Origin: Acidobacteriota bacterium
GTDB taxonomy: Bacteria > Acidobacteriota > Terriglobia > Acidiferrales > UBA7541
Reading direction: 5' to 3'
DNA: 64,000 nt
Assembly (NCBI GenBank): GCA_016201285.1
Contig: JACQDE010000084.1
Location: forward strand, 1-64,000
How positions within the stretch are numbered: the stretch's first letter is position 1; each line of letters starts with the position of its first letter. The position numbers and the translations under genes are program-made. The notes beneath the pieces are model-generated. The model saw only the letters and a program-made list of their open reading frames with translations. It had not been told where the DNA came from and searched no databases. Of this stretch, positions 42,699-49,839 are shown in pieces.

Positions 42699-43701
42699 CC
42701 GAAACGTGCTGGGCCCGTGGCTGCGCCGATTTCTACTCGAACACTTGGTGAGCGAACGCAATTTGTCTCTCAATACCCAACGCAGCTATCGTGACACTTT
42801 AATCTTGCTCGTCACTTTTCTCGCGCGCACGCTCCGGAAGACCCCGGAGCGTCTCACCATCATGGACCTTACAGAGGACCAAATCCTGGTATTCCTGCTG
42901 TACTTGGAGAATTCTCGCCACTGCGGGGTCCGCACCAGAAATCAGCGCCTTAGCGCCATTCACGCTCTCGCACGCTTCATTGGGATGCGCAGTCCCGAAC
43001 ACATTGTTTGGTCCGGACAGATATTGGCCATTCCGATGAAGAAGGCCATGCGCGGGCTGATCCCGTACCTCGAGAAGTCAGAGATCGATACTCTGCTGGA
43101 AAGTCCAGACTGCAAAACCTCACAGGGTCGCCGGGACCGAGCGCTCTTGTTGTTCCTGTACAACTCGGGTGCTCGTGCTGGCGAGGCAGCTCAACTGACC
43201 ATTGCTGACCTAGACCTGGCACGTACTCCCTCCAACGGGCAGTCCTCGGCGAAAGTCATCGGGAAAGGCCGGAAGCTGCGACGCTGTCCGCTTTGGCCGC
43301 GCACTGCCGCCGAACTAGCGTTTCTGGTTGCAGGCCGTTCTCCAAGTGATCAGGTGTTCCTTAACCGGCGAGGTCAGCCTCTGACGCGGTTTGGGATTCA
43401 CGCGCTCGTCAAACGCTATGCGCGCCGGGCATCCAGCAAACTGCCTTCCCTCGCAACCAAGAAAGTCAGTCCGCACACGATCCGTCACACCACTGCGACG
43501 CATCTCTTGCGGGCTGGCGTGGACATCAATACGATCCGCGCCTGGCTCGGGCACGTCTCCATCGAGACGACCAATGTGTACGCCGAAGTTGACCTCGAAA
43601 TGAAAGCCAAAGCCTTGGCGCTATGCGACATCGGAGCCGGAAAGACTTCGGCCCCGTGGAGTAGAAATAGGAGTCTGCTGGCGTTCCTGCGCTCACTTTG
43701 A
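42691..43701 (+). CDS. ritC: RIT tyrosine recombinase C
   Basis: 336 residues from the GTG at 42691, which overlaps ritB by eight bases; the frame is open further upstream but that part lies in ritB. The N-terminal core-binding domain includes ERNLSLNTQRSYRDTLILL. The catalytic domain has YNSGARAGEAAQL, HTIRHTTATHLL, LGHVSIETTNVYAEV. The stop falls inside a GCTCAC-tttgat-GTGAGC hairpin. It completes the three-gene order that defines RIT elements. Confidence 0.85.
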   Translation: MDDRNVLGPWLRRFLLEHLVSERNLSLNTQRSYRDTLILLVTFLARTLRKTPERLTIMDLTEDQILVFLLYLENSRHCGVRTRNQRLSAIHALARFIGMRSPEHIVWSGQILAIPMKKAMRGLIPYLEKSEIDTLLESPDCKTSQGRRDRALLLFLYNSGARAGEAAQLTIADLDLARTPSNGQSSAKVIGKGRKLRRCPLWPRTAAELAFLVAGRSPSDQVFLNRRGQPLTRFGIHALVKRYARRASSKLPSLATKKVSPHTIRHTTATHLLRAGVDINTIRAWLGHVSIETTNVYAEVDLEMKAKALALCDIGAGKTSAPWSRNRSLLAFLRSL

Positions 43702-43752
43702 TGTGAGCTTTCGGGAGGCGTGCGCAGATCGGGACTCAAGCTGGGCGGTAGC

Positions 43753-44121
43753 TCAGAAGCAGTAGCCTCGCGCCACCCAGTAATGCCAGTCGCCAATGGC
43801 CTCGGTGGTGGATTCGTCGGCGTCAACTGGGGTCAGTTGAGACAAAGGAACTACCACGTTCCGGCGGTGCCACCGGATCAGCACGAGCATATCGCCGGAG
43901 CAAACATCTTCTGGAGCCATGCGCCGGACTTCGACAGTTTCACCCTTGAGGAGTGGCGAAACCACCTTGGCAACGATACACTTTGCCTGGAACGGGAAGC
44001 GCATTTTGTTCTCCAGGTAGTAGTACCAGCCCATGGCCTGCTCCTCCGGCCCATAAGCGTCCACCACAGCTTCGTTGTGAATTCGCTCCTCTCGCACGGG
44101 ATCCCTTTTGAGTTTGGCCAC
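43753..44121 (-). CDS. CcbP-like calcium-binding protein, RIT passenger
   Basis: 122 residues. The MGWYYYLENKMRFPFQAKCIV segment (about 30-50) and following SPLLKGETVEV, then MLVLIRWHRRNVVVPLSQLTPV, resemble the small calcium-binding protein family known from cyanobacterial CcbP. It is cytosolic. It converges on ritC with 51 bases between the stops. It lies inside the RIT element, as judged from the right-end repeats at 44228-44252, and is therefore a passenger. Its role on a mobile element is unclear. Confidence 0.7.
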   Translation of the reverse strand: MAKLKRDPVREERIHNEAVVDAYGPEEQAMGWYYYLENKMRFPFQAKCIVAKVVSPLLKGETVEVRRMAPEDVCSGDMLVLIRWHRRNVVVPLSQLTPVDADESTTEAIGDWHYWVARGYCF

Positions 44122-44227
44122 GGATTAAGTCCTCGGTTCCGTCTTAGTCCCGGAGGAGTTGCCGAACCGATTATGTAATGTCCAGAGCCCGTTGCGCCAA
44201 CTCTAATCGGCCCTTCCTCGCTGGAGG

Positions 44228-44252
44228 CCACATAATCAGGGACACCACACAA
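44228..44252 (-). repeat. Right RIT end with TTATGTGG-type repeats
   Basis: On the minus strand the end reads TTGTGTGGT (terminal, 44252 inward) and a second TTATGTGG starts 17 bases in (44235). An opposite-orientation TTATGT lies at 44171. It is the mirror of the left-end cluster. Confidence 0.7.
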
Positions 44253-44258
44253 CTGAAG
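44253..44258 (+). repeat. Target-site copy CTGAAG, right
   Basis: Second copy of the hexamer flanking the RIT element; codons CTG AAG in the frame of the split HTH gene. Confidence 0.65.
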
Positions 44259-44657
44259 CGAATCGGCACATCGCGGCGCGTGCGGGACGGTTACACAATG
44301 CGTGACCTGGAGCAATGCCTCGGCGAAGATCACCGCAAGATCTCAACATGGATCGCGAACGGCTGGCTCCAGGATCGCCTTCAAGGAACCCGACGGCACG
44401 ATGGGAATGGAAACGACATTCACCGCATCCGCGAGCAAGACATTCTGAATTTCATCAAGAACCATCCGCAGGAGATCAATCTCGGGAAGGTGGATCAAAC
44501 CTGGTTCCTAGATCTGGTGCTGCTGAAGGGGCGGGAAGTGCCCGAGGCAAAGTCACCTCGGCCGACGGGGGCGGTAGAATCGCGCCGTGGATTGTTAGTC
44601 ATGAATGCCGCAATCGGTGAGAAAGTCGCCCAGCATGGATCTTTCGTGGGGCATTGA
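44259..44657 (+). pseudogene. C-terminal half of the split zinc/HTH protein
   Basis: 132 residues continuing the frame of the gene that breaks at 38538: RIGTSRRVRDGYTMRDLEQCLGEDHRKISTWIANGWLQ, a MerR/HTH-like module, then DIHRIREQDILNFIKNHPQEINLGKVDQTWFLDLVL. An ATG at 44178 inside RIT DNA opens the same frame, so a shortened protein could still be made. In the undisturbed gene this part would give the second DNA-binding domain. The ATG at 44298 is another possible start. Confidence 0.75.
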
Positions 44658-44912
44658 CAGTAGAGGTTGGCCCTCCGGTTTCGGCAGCACTGGAGCCCGG
44701 CAGGACTCATAGTCACGAGTTGTGCAATCAGCAAAAAAACCGCTTCGATGGGCGTGTATGGCCTTCGACCAGGTTGGAAGCATTGGGTTTGTATTGCGGC
44801 TCCACGGGGTGAGCCCCTTGCGTCTCAGGTCGATTGCATCCGCTCGGACATGCGCGTCGGCGTAGTCCGGTGTACGTTTCTCGCGCGCAACGGCACTGAG
44901 TCGGAGGCCGAC
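44658..44912. other. Gap upstream of excisionase
   Basis: About 255 bases with no convincing gene. It includes a small hairpin GGCTC-cacggggt-GAGCC around 44800-44817. It probably contains the xis-int promoter. Confidence 0.35.
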
Positions 44913-45161
44913 ATGGACCAAGCAATATCCGGCACGCGAAGAGAGTCACCGTTGTCGTCAGGCACAAGCGACCGGCGTTGGTTAACTCTCGAACAGCTTC
45001 TGGAAGTGTTGCCCCTGAAACGGAGCCGCATCTACTACCTGACGCACACGCGACAGATACCCTTCCGCAAGGTCGGACGCACTCTACTGTTTGACTTCGC
45101 GGAGATTCAGAAGTGGCTGGAGGGGAGCGGAAACGGAAATGACCCAGGCATATCTGATTGA
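44913..45161 (+). CDS. xis: Excisionase-like MerR/HTH protein
   Basis: 82 residues from ATG 44913, preceded by GGAGG. The winged-helix DNA-binding domain is WLTLEQLLEVLPLKRSRIYYLTHTRQIPFRKVGRTLLFDFAEIQKWL, the pattern of excisionase-family proteins. The gene overlaps the start of the integrase by 23 bases, so the two are translated together. It should bend att DNA and favour excision. Confidence 0.8.
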   Translation: MDQAISGTRRESPLSSGTSDRRWLTLEQLLEVLPLKRSRIYYLTHTRQIPFRKVGRTLLFDFAEIQKWLEGSGNGNDPGISD

Positions 45162-46446
45162 GATCGAAGGCCGGTGGTACGCCCGCTACAGAAAACCTGA
45201 CGGCAAGTGGACCCATAAATCCATGCGCACCTCCAAGAAGGCTCTTGCCCAGGTCAATTTCTCTGCTTTCCTGAAGAAGCTTGAGGAACGTGACCTCCAT
45301 TTTTCCAGCGTCCGCCCTGTTCCGTTGGGCGAATTCTTCGAAGAGTACTTGCGCTATGTGAAGACGCACAAGAGCCGCGCGTGGCATGAAAAGCAGAATG
45401 CGTACATCTACGAAAGCAAGAGAGCGCGGAAGGAGAGAAGAGTCACAAAGGTGCTCCCGTTCTTCGGAAAAGACACGCTCACAACGCAGGTCACATCACG
45501 GAAGATCGAGCAGTATGCGGAGACCCGGAAAGCCGAGGGGGCCCGATGCACAACAATTAACAAGGAATTGGCTGCTGTGCGCCATGCCATGAAGAAGGCG
45601 GAGGAGTGGGGCTACATCCTGGTGAACCCTGCCCGCAAAGTGAAGGACCTACCTGACGACGGGAAGATCCGGGAAAGATTCCTGACACCAGACGAATACC
45701 TGCTGCTCTTGCGTGACGCCGACGCAAATGATTCAGGTCCCTGGACGCTTCCGAACGAGCGCTTCACAGACCTCCGCGAGCTTGTCATGCTCGCGTGCAA
45801 CACGGGGCTACGCAGATCGGAACTGCTTTTCCTGGAGGTCTCGGACATCGACTGGGAACGTCGGGTCCTCCGCGTGAGGAACAAGCCGCATCTCTTGTTC
45901 CATGTGAAGAACTACCAGGAGCGGCACATCCCCCTGAACAATCACGCCTGGGAGGCGCTGCGATCCATGCTTCAGAAAAAGCACGCGGCCGCGGACTTCG
46001 TGTTCCACAAGAGCGATGGCGCCCGCTGGACGGATATCCATGATTCCTTCCATGCCCTCGTGAGACGATGCGGGCTTGAGGCGGAGCCGCCTTTCAACAT
46101 TACGTTGCACACGCTCCGGCATACGTTTGGATCATGGGCTGCGATCAGCGGTGCTTCCATGCGAGCCATCCAGAAGCTGATGGGGCACAATTCCATCGTG
46201 ACAACAGAACGCTATGCGCACCTCAGCGCCGACAGCTTGGCGGCGGTGGCAAGAAACATAGGGGCGTTTGTAACAAATTCTGTAACAACTTTTGCGAACA
46301 GCGACAAAAAGGCGCTGCCCGAAAAGTCCTCAAGCGGTTTGGAATCATGGTGCCCGGGGCAGGACTCGAACCTGCACGGCCCGTTAGGGCCTGGGGATTT
46401 TAAGTCCCCTGCGTCTGCCATTCCGCCACCCGGGCGTCAATCCTGA
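45139..46446 (+). CDS. int: Tyrosine integrase of the tRNA-Leu element
   Basis: 435 residues. The arm-binding region at the start (IEIEGRWYARYRKPDGKWTHKSM) and the core-binding domain precede the catalytic part: NTGLRRSELLFLEVSDIDW (Arg), HTLRHTFGSWAAISG (His-x-x-Arg), LMGHNSIVTTERYAHLS (His and Tyr). The last ~38 codons run antisense through the tRNA-Leu gene and past the att core. The C-terminal tail therefore differs between integrated and excised forms. ATG 45139 overlaps xis. It should integrate the element at the tRNA-Leu core. Confidence 0.9.
   Translation: MTQAYLIEIEGRWYARYRKPDGKWTHKSMRTSKKALAQVNFSAFLKKLEERDLHFSSVRPVPLGEFFEEYLRYVKTHKSRAWHEKQNAYIYESKRARKERRVTKVLPFFGKDTLTTQVTSRKIEQYAETRKAEGARCTTINKELAAVRHAMKKAEEWGYILVNPARKVKDLPDDGKIRERFLTPDEYLLLLRDADANDSGPWTLPNERFTDLRELVMLACNTGLRRSELLFLEVSDIDWERRVLRVRNKPHLLFHVKNYQERHIPLNNHAWEALRSMLQKKHAAADFVFHKSDGARWTDIHDSFHALVRRCGLEAEPPFNITLHTLRHTFGSWAAISGASMRAIQKLMGHNSIVTTERYAHLSADSLAAVARNIGAFVTNSVTTFANSDKKALPEKSSSGLESWCPGQDSNLHGPLGPGDFKSPASAIPPPGRQS
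46271..46288 (+). other. Candidate arm sites, right arm (inside int)
   Basis: TAACAAATTCTGTAACAA: two TAACAA boxes 12 bp apart, matching the left-arm pair at 4751-4769. They lie within the last part of the integrase coding sequence. Confidence 0.4.
46348..46435 (-). tRNA. trnL: tRNA-Leu (anticodon TAA), attR
   Basis: Minus strand, 85 bases plus encoded CCA (46348-46350). The acceptor GCCCGGG pairs with CCCGGGC. The D arm has GGCGGAATGGCAGAC, the anticodon stem is GGGGA/TCCCC around CTTAAAA, the long variable arm is GGCCC/GGGCC, and the T arm is GCAGG-TTCGAGT-CCTGC. The 3' half (46348-46390) comes from the element and replaced the original half now at 4572-4614; acceptor pairing is kept. Confidence 0.97.
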
Positions 46447-46618
46447 ACTAGAAGTTACCACGAGTAGGGCCTGCGGGCATGGCGGGCGCGGGCCGGCTGT
46501 GCCTTGTGGTGAAGGATACGGCCTGGGAGAGCGCGGCGCCGGCGAAGAGACGGCGCGGGGCTCGACGTGGACAAGACCTGAAGTCCCTGAAACAAGCGAC
46601 ACCGGCGGGCCGCTTCCA

Positions 46619-48340
46619 TCAGCGCAGGCGGCGACCGAGGGCGCGGGCGACGAAGCGCAGGCGGTCCGCCCACGGAAGGCGGCCGAGGTTGGTCCGCACA
46701 ACGCCGCGGGTGAAGTACGTCTTCCGCGAATAATCAATCTCCACTTCGACGACGACGGGGCGTCCGGCGGCGGTGATGGCGCGCGCCTGCCGCAAGACGC
46801 TCTCGACATCGGCGTCGCGAGGCAACGGAAGGAAATCGACGCCACAGGCGCGGGCGAGCGCGGATAGATCGAATTCGTGGAGCTCGCTGCACGTTTTTTG
46901 CGCGAGGGCCGTTTCCTGGAACTGCGCGATCTGCGCGAGTTCGCGGTCGCGGAGAACGAGAACCATGACGGGCAGTCCGAGATGGGACGCCGTGAGCAAT
47001 TCGAGGCCGGTCATCAGGAAGGCGCCGTCGCCGGCGAGCGCGGCGACCGGGCGTTCGGGACACGCCAGGGCGGCGCCCAGCGCGCCGGGAACGGCGTAGC
47101 CCATGCAGGAGTAGTCCACCGGAGCGAGGAACGAGCGCGAACGATCGAGGCGCAGGCATTCGACGGCAAGAAATGTGCCGTTGCCGCTGTCGGTCGTGTA
47201 GATTGCGTCCGGCCCGAGAACCGTTTGAAGAGTTTTCAGCAGATGCGGCGGAGACACGCGCTCGCCGCCGGCCTGGGAGGACCAATCGGACCAGACTTCG
47301 GCGTGGCCGGCGCGGATGTCCTGGCGCAACTCAGAGCTGGCGTTTTTCTGCGGAAGATCGGTGAGCAGCGCGGAGACGAATGCGGCGGCATCCGCGACGA
47401 CCGGCGACGCAGCCGGAAAATTTTTTCCGAGCACGGAGGGATCAATGTCCACGTGGACGAGCGGGCCGGGCGGCTCCAGACCATAGCTGCCGGTGCCGAC
47501 TTCGGAAAAACGGCAGCCAATCGCCAGCGTGAGGTCGCAGTCCGCGGCGATTTTGCGGACGAAGGATGGCGCGGCGGCGCCGAAGCCGCACCAAAGCCAG
47601 AGCGGATGATTTTCAGGAAACACGCCTTTGCCCTGAATGGTCGTGGCCACGGGCGCTTCGAGACGCTCGGCCAGGGCGACGAGATCATCCCCGGCGCCGG
47701 CGGTGCCGAGGCCGAGATAGAGAAGCGGGCGGCGGCTCGATGCGAGCAGCGCGCGGACGCGCTCGAGGGCCTGTGGCTCGGGCGGCTGCGGAGCGGGCGA
47801 GACATCAGAGGGCGCATTGAGCGCGACGTCGTGGCGAAAGAGATAGAGGTTGACGGGGATCTCGACGAAGACGGGTCCGGCGGGCGCGGTGCGCGCGAGG
47901 CGGCACGCGCGGCGAATGAGGGCGTAGATTTCCGAGCCGTGCCCGGCGCGAAACTGCGCTTTGGTGACCGGCCGGGCGATGGCCATCTGATCCACGTCGT
48001 GCAGTTGAAACGCTTTGCCGGAATCGGTGCGGATGCCGCAGGCGAGGACGAGCATGGGGATGCCGTCGAGGAAGGCTTCGGCGATTCCCGAGAGCGCGTG
48101 CGTGAGGCCGGCGCCGGGAACGACGTTGACGGCGCCGAGTTGTCCGGAGGAGCGCGAGACGCCATCGGCCATGAAGGAGGCGCTCTGCTCGTCGGTGACG
48201 AGGATGGGGCGGACGCTCTCGGCGCGGCCGAGTGAGTCGTAGAGCTCGATGTTGTGCGTGCCGGGGATGCCGAAGGTGAACGGAATGCCCTCGTCCTCGA
48301 GTGCGCGGACAACGATGTCGCCGCCGGTTATTTTTGTCAC
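46619..48340 (-). CDS. Thiamine-diphosphate-dependent enzyme, acetolactate-synthase-like
   Basis: 573 residues, the usual length of the IlvB/benzoylformate decarboxylase family. The N-terminal domain has FGIPGTHNIELYDSL and the catalytic-type Glu in VTDEQSASFMADGVSR (about residue 51). The central domain binds a nucleotide in some members. The C-terminal ThDP site is GDGAFLMTGLELLTASHLG. No IlvN regulatory subunit is adjacent. It starts with GTG inside the stop of the GMC gene (GTGA). Decarboxylation or carboligation of a 2-oxo acid is likely; the substrate is unknown, and true acetolactate synthase is only one option. Confidence 0.8.
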   Translation of the reverse strand: MTKITGGDIVVRALEDEGIPFTFGIPGTHNIELYDSLGRAESVRPILVTDEQSASFMADGVSRSSGQLGAVNVVPGAGLTHALSGIAEAFLDGIPMLVLACGIRTDSGKAFQLHDVDQMAIARPVTKAQFRAGHGSEIYALIRRACRLARTAPAGPVFVEIPVNLYLFRHDVALNAPSDVSPAPQPPEPQALERVRALLASSRRPLLYLGLGTAGAGDDLVALAERLEAPVATTIQGKGVFPENHPLWLWCGFGAAAPSFVRKIAADCDLTLAIGCRFSEVGTGSYGLEPPGPLVHVDIDPSVLGKNFPAASPVVADAAAFVSALLTDLPQKNASSELRQDIRAGHAEVWSDWSSQAGGERVSPPHLLKTLQTVLGPDAIYTTDSGNGTFLAVECLRLDRSRSFLAPVDYSCMGYAVPGALGAALACPERPVAALAGDGAFLMTGLELLTASHLGLPVMVLVLRDRELAQIAQFQETALAQKTCSELHEFDLSALARACGVDFLPLPRDADVESVLRQARAITAAGRPVVVEVEIDYSRKTYFTRGVVRTNLGRLPWADRLRFVARALGRRLR

Positions 48341-49839
48341 AGTGAGCGAACCTCCTCGCGGATTTTTTCGGCCACGCGGTCGGCCAGCGACATGATGGTG
48401 AGATACGGATTGATCTCCACGGAGTCGGGGAAAAGACTCGCGTCGGCGACACGCAGCCAGGGAATGCCGTGCACGCGGCCGAAAGGATCGGTGACGGAGT
48501 CCGCTGGCGCGCGGCCCATCGCGCAGCCACCCTGCAAGTGCGCGGCGGAAACGGTGACCTTGCCGAGATGGAAGGGCGTTTTCTCTGCAATGGGGTCGAG
48601 GCGAGCGGCATCGCGTGCCTCCACAGTGGGAGGCTGGGCCATCGGCAGATGGACGCGGCGGGCGCCGGCGGCAAAGAAAATCCGCGCGGAAGCAACCGCG
48701 CCGCGGACGAGCGTGCGAGTGACTTCCGGCGCGAAGTAGTAGTGCACAACGGGGCGCCCGGCGGCGTCAATCGTCACGCGGTTGCGCTCCACCGCCGGAT
48801 CGCAGGCGAGCACGAGAATCATCTGCAGCCGCGGAAAGGCGCGCATGAACGAGCTGTGCGCCTCGCCGAAACCCGCCAGGCTTTTGGCAGTGATGAACGG
48901 GAAATACATGCAGGTTTCGAGCAGAAAGCGGTCGCTTTCGGCGAACTCGTCGAGGTAAAAGCTCTTGGGATGGCCGACGAAGTTGGTGATGGGCCGCTCG
49001 TGCTCGGCGACGACGATGAGCGCCGGATGAGCGGTGAAGCCGCAGCCCAGCCGCGGCAAGCGCCGGCCCAGGCCCGAACGGAGCAGCAGCGCGGGTGTGC
49101 CGACGGCGCCGGCAGAGACCACGACGATCTTTGCCGCGATGCAGTACTCGCCGGGCTCCCACGGCGACGGTTCGCCTGTGGCGCCCTCGGGCTTCGCGAA
49201 GACGCGTACGAACAGCTTTTTTTCTTCGAGCCGCAGCACTTCGCAGCGCGTGATGACTTCGACGCCGTTGCGCTCCGCCTGCGGGAGTTGCACGCGGTCG
49301 GTGCCCTGCTTGGCCTGATTGGGACAGCCCAGGTTGCAGAGACTCGAGCCGCGGCAACCCTTCACGTTGACAGGAAACTGCCGCACCTGCCAGCCCAGAC
49401 GGCGGCAGCCCTCGACAAACAAGCGATTGTTTTCGTTGATGAGCTCGTCCTCGATCAGATGGACATTGTTCTGCGCCATGAACTTTTGCGCGCGGCGCTC
49501 GATCTCGTCGAGTGTGAGGCCGGGGACGTTCCAGTGGTGGAGGACACGCTCGGGCGGGAGGAGCGAAGTGCCGGTGTACACGGCGGTGGAGCCGCCGTAG
49601 GCGCTGCCGAAGGCCAGCGTCATCGTGCCCTCGGCGGTGAGGAAGCCGCCGCCCTCTTCGTAGAGGACGCGCGCCATCTCGAATTCCCTGCCGGTGAACT
49701 CAGCGTCGCGGAGCTTGGGCCCCTTTTCGAGCACGGCGATGCGCAAGCCGTCGCTGCAGAGCGGTGAGAGTTCCTGCGCGACCGTGCCACCGCCCGCGCC
49801 GGAGCCGACGACGATGATGTCGTAGGCGCGTTCCTTCAT
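48337..49839 (-). CDS. GMC-family FAD-dependent oxidoreductase
   Basis: 500 residues from ATG 49839. The FAD fold begins YDIIVVGSGAGGGTVAQEL (about 5-23). NLGCPNQAKQGTDRV and the C-terminal HLQGGCAMG and VADASLFPDSVEINPYLTIMSLADRVAE segments fit glucose-methanol-choline oxidoreductases, near gluconate 2-dehydrogenase large subunits. The preceding gene is a small subunit-3-like protein whose stop overlaps this ATG by four bases. They could form a membrane-linked sugar or alcohol dehydrogenase. A cytochrome subunit is not present. Confidence 0.8.
   Translation of the reverse strand: MKERAYDIIVVGSGAGGGTVAQELSPLCSDGLRIAVLEKGPKLRDAEFTGREFEMARVLYEEGGGFLTAEGTMTLAFGSAYGGSTAVYTGTSLLPPERVLHHWNVPGLTLDEIERRAQKFMAQNNVHLIEDELINENNRLFVEGCRRLGWQVRQFPVNVKGCRGSSLCNLGCPNQAKQGTDRVQLPQAERNGVEVITRCEVLRLEEKKLFVRVFAKPEGATGEPSPWEPGEYCIAAKIVVVSAGAVGTPALLLRSGLGRRLPRLGCGFTAHPALIVVAEHERPITNFVGHPKSFYLDEFAESDRFLLETCMYFPFITAKSLAGFGEAHSSFMRAFPRLQMILVLACDPAVERNRVTIDAAGRPVVHYYFAPEVTRTLVRGAVASARIFFAAGARRVHLPMAQPPTVEARDAARLDPIAEKTPFHLGKVTVSAAHLQGGCAMGRAPADSVTDPFGRVHGIPWLRVADASLFPDSVEINPYLTIMSLADRVAEKIREEVRSL

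Larger units (their letters stand above)
38539..44252. mobile_element. RIT element: recombinase trio with two passenger genes (about 5.7 kb)
   Basis: The ends are fixed by the split gene and CTGAAG copies. The left end begins TTATGTGGT. The right end, read inward on the minus strand, begins TTGTGTGGT: an 8-of-9 inverted match. Further TTATGTGG copies lie 26 and 43 bases from the left end and 17 from the right end. Inside are three overlapping tyrosine recombinase genes, the hallmark of recombinase-in-trio elements. A SEC-C gene lies on the left and a CcbP-like gene on the right. Family knowledge says RIT elements carry the three recombinases in fixed order; passengers are less usual. Confidence 0.85.
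4615..46406. mobile_element. tRNA-Leu-integrated element carrying defence-like cargo (about 41.8 kb)
   Basis: The element lies between 16-bp identical cores (4615-4630 and 46391-46406). A tyrosine integrase and an excisionase-like gene are at the tRNA end. Plus-strand genes look like the backbone (methyltransferase-like, exonuclease, helicase, Gp3-like, nuclease, DUF932, HTH). Minus-strand blocks look like defence modules. Chromosomal palindromic repeats present on both flanks were not noticed inside. No relaxase, type IV secretion, capsid or terminase gene was recognised, so it is either mobilised by another element or uses an unrecognised transfer route (inference). Confidence 0.85.

Noticed and set aside
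40199-43775. Imperfect inverted repeat near 40199 and 43753 as RIT ends
   Set aside because: A short match (ACTGCT.CTG) was considered, but the right copy lies in the ccbP coding end, and the split HTH gene gives much better boundaries at 38539 and 44252.
4631-46390. Prophage or conjugative element
   Set aside because: No capsid, terminase, portal, tail, relaxase or type IV secretion genes were recognised, so the neutral term integrative element is used.
46877-48235. 452-codon plus-strand open frame opposite the ThDP enzyme
   Set aside because: Composition is Gly/Arg/Glu-rich without family features, while the opposite strand encodes a full ThDP enzyme with motifs.
48469-49767. 432-codon plus-strand open frame opposite the GMC gene
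   Set aside because: Shadow of the GMC coding strand; no motif and no ribosome site.
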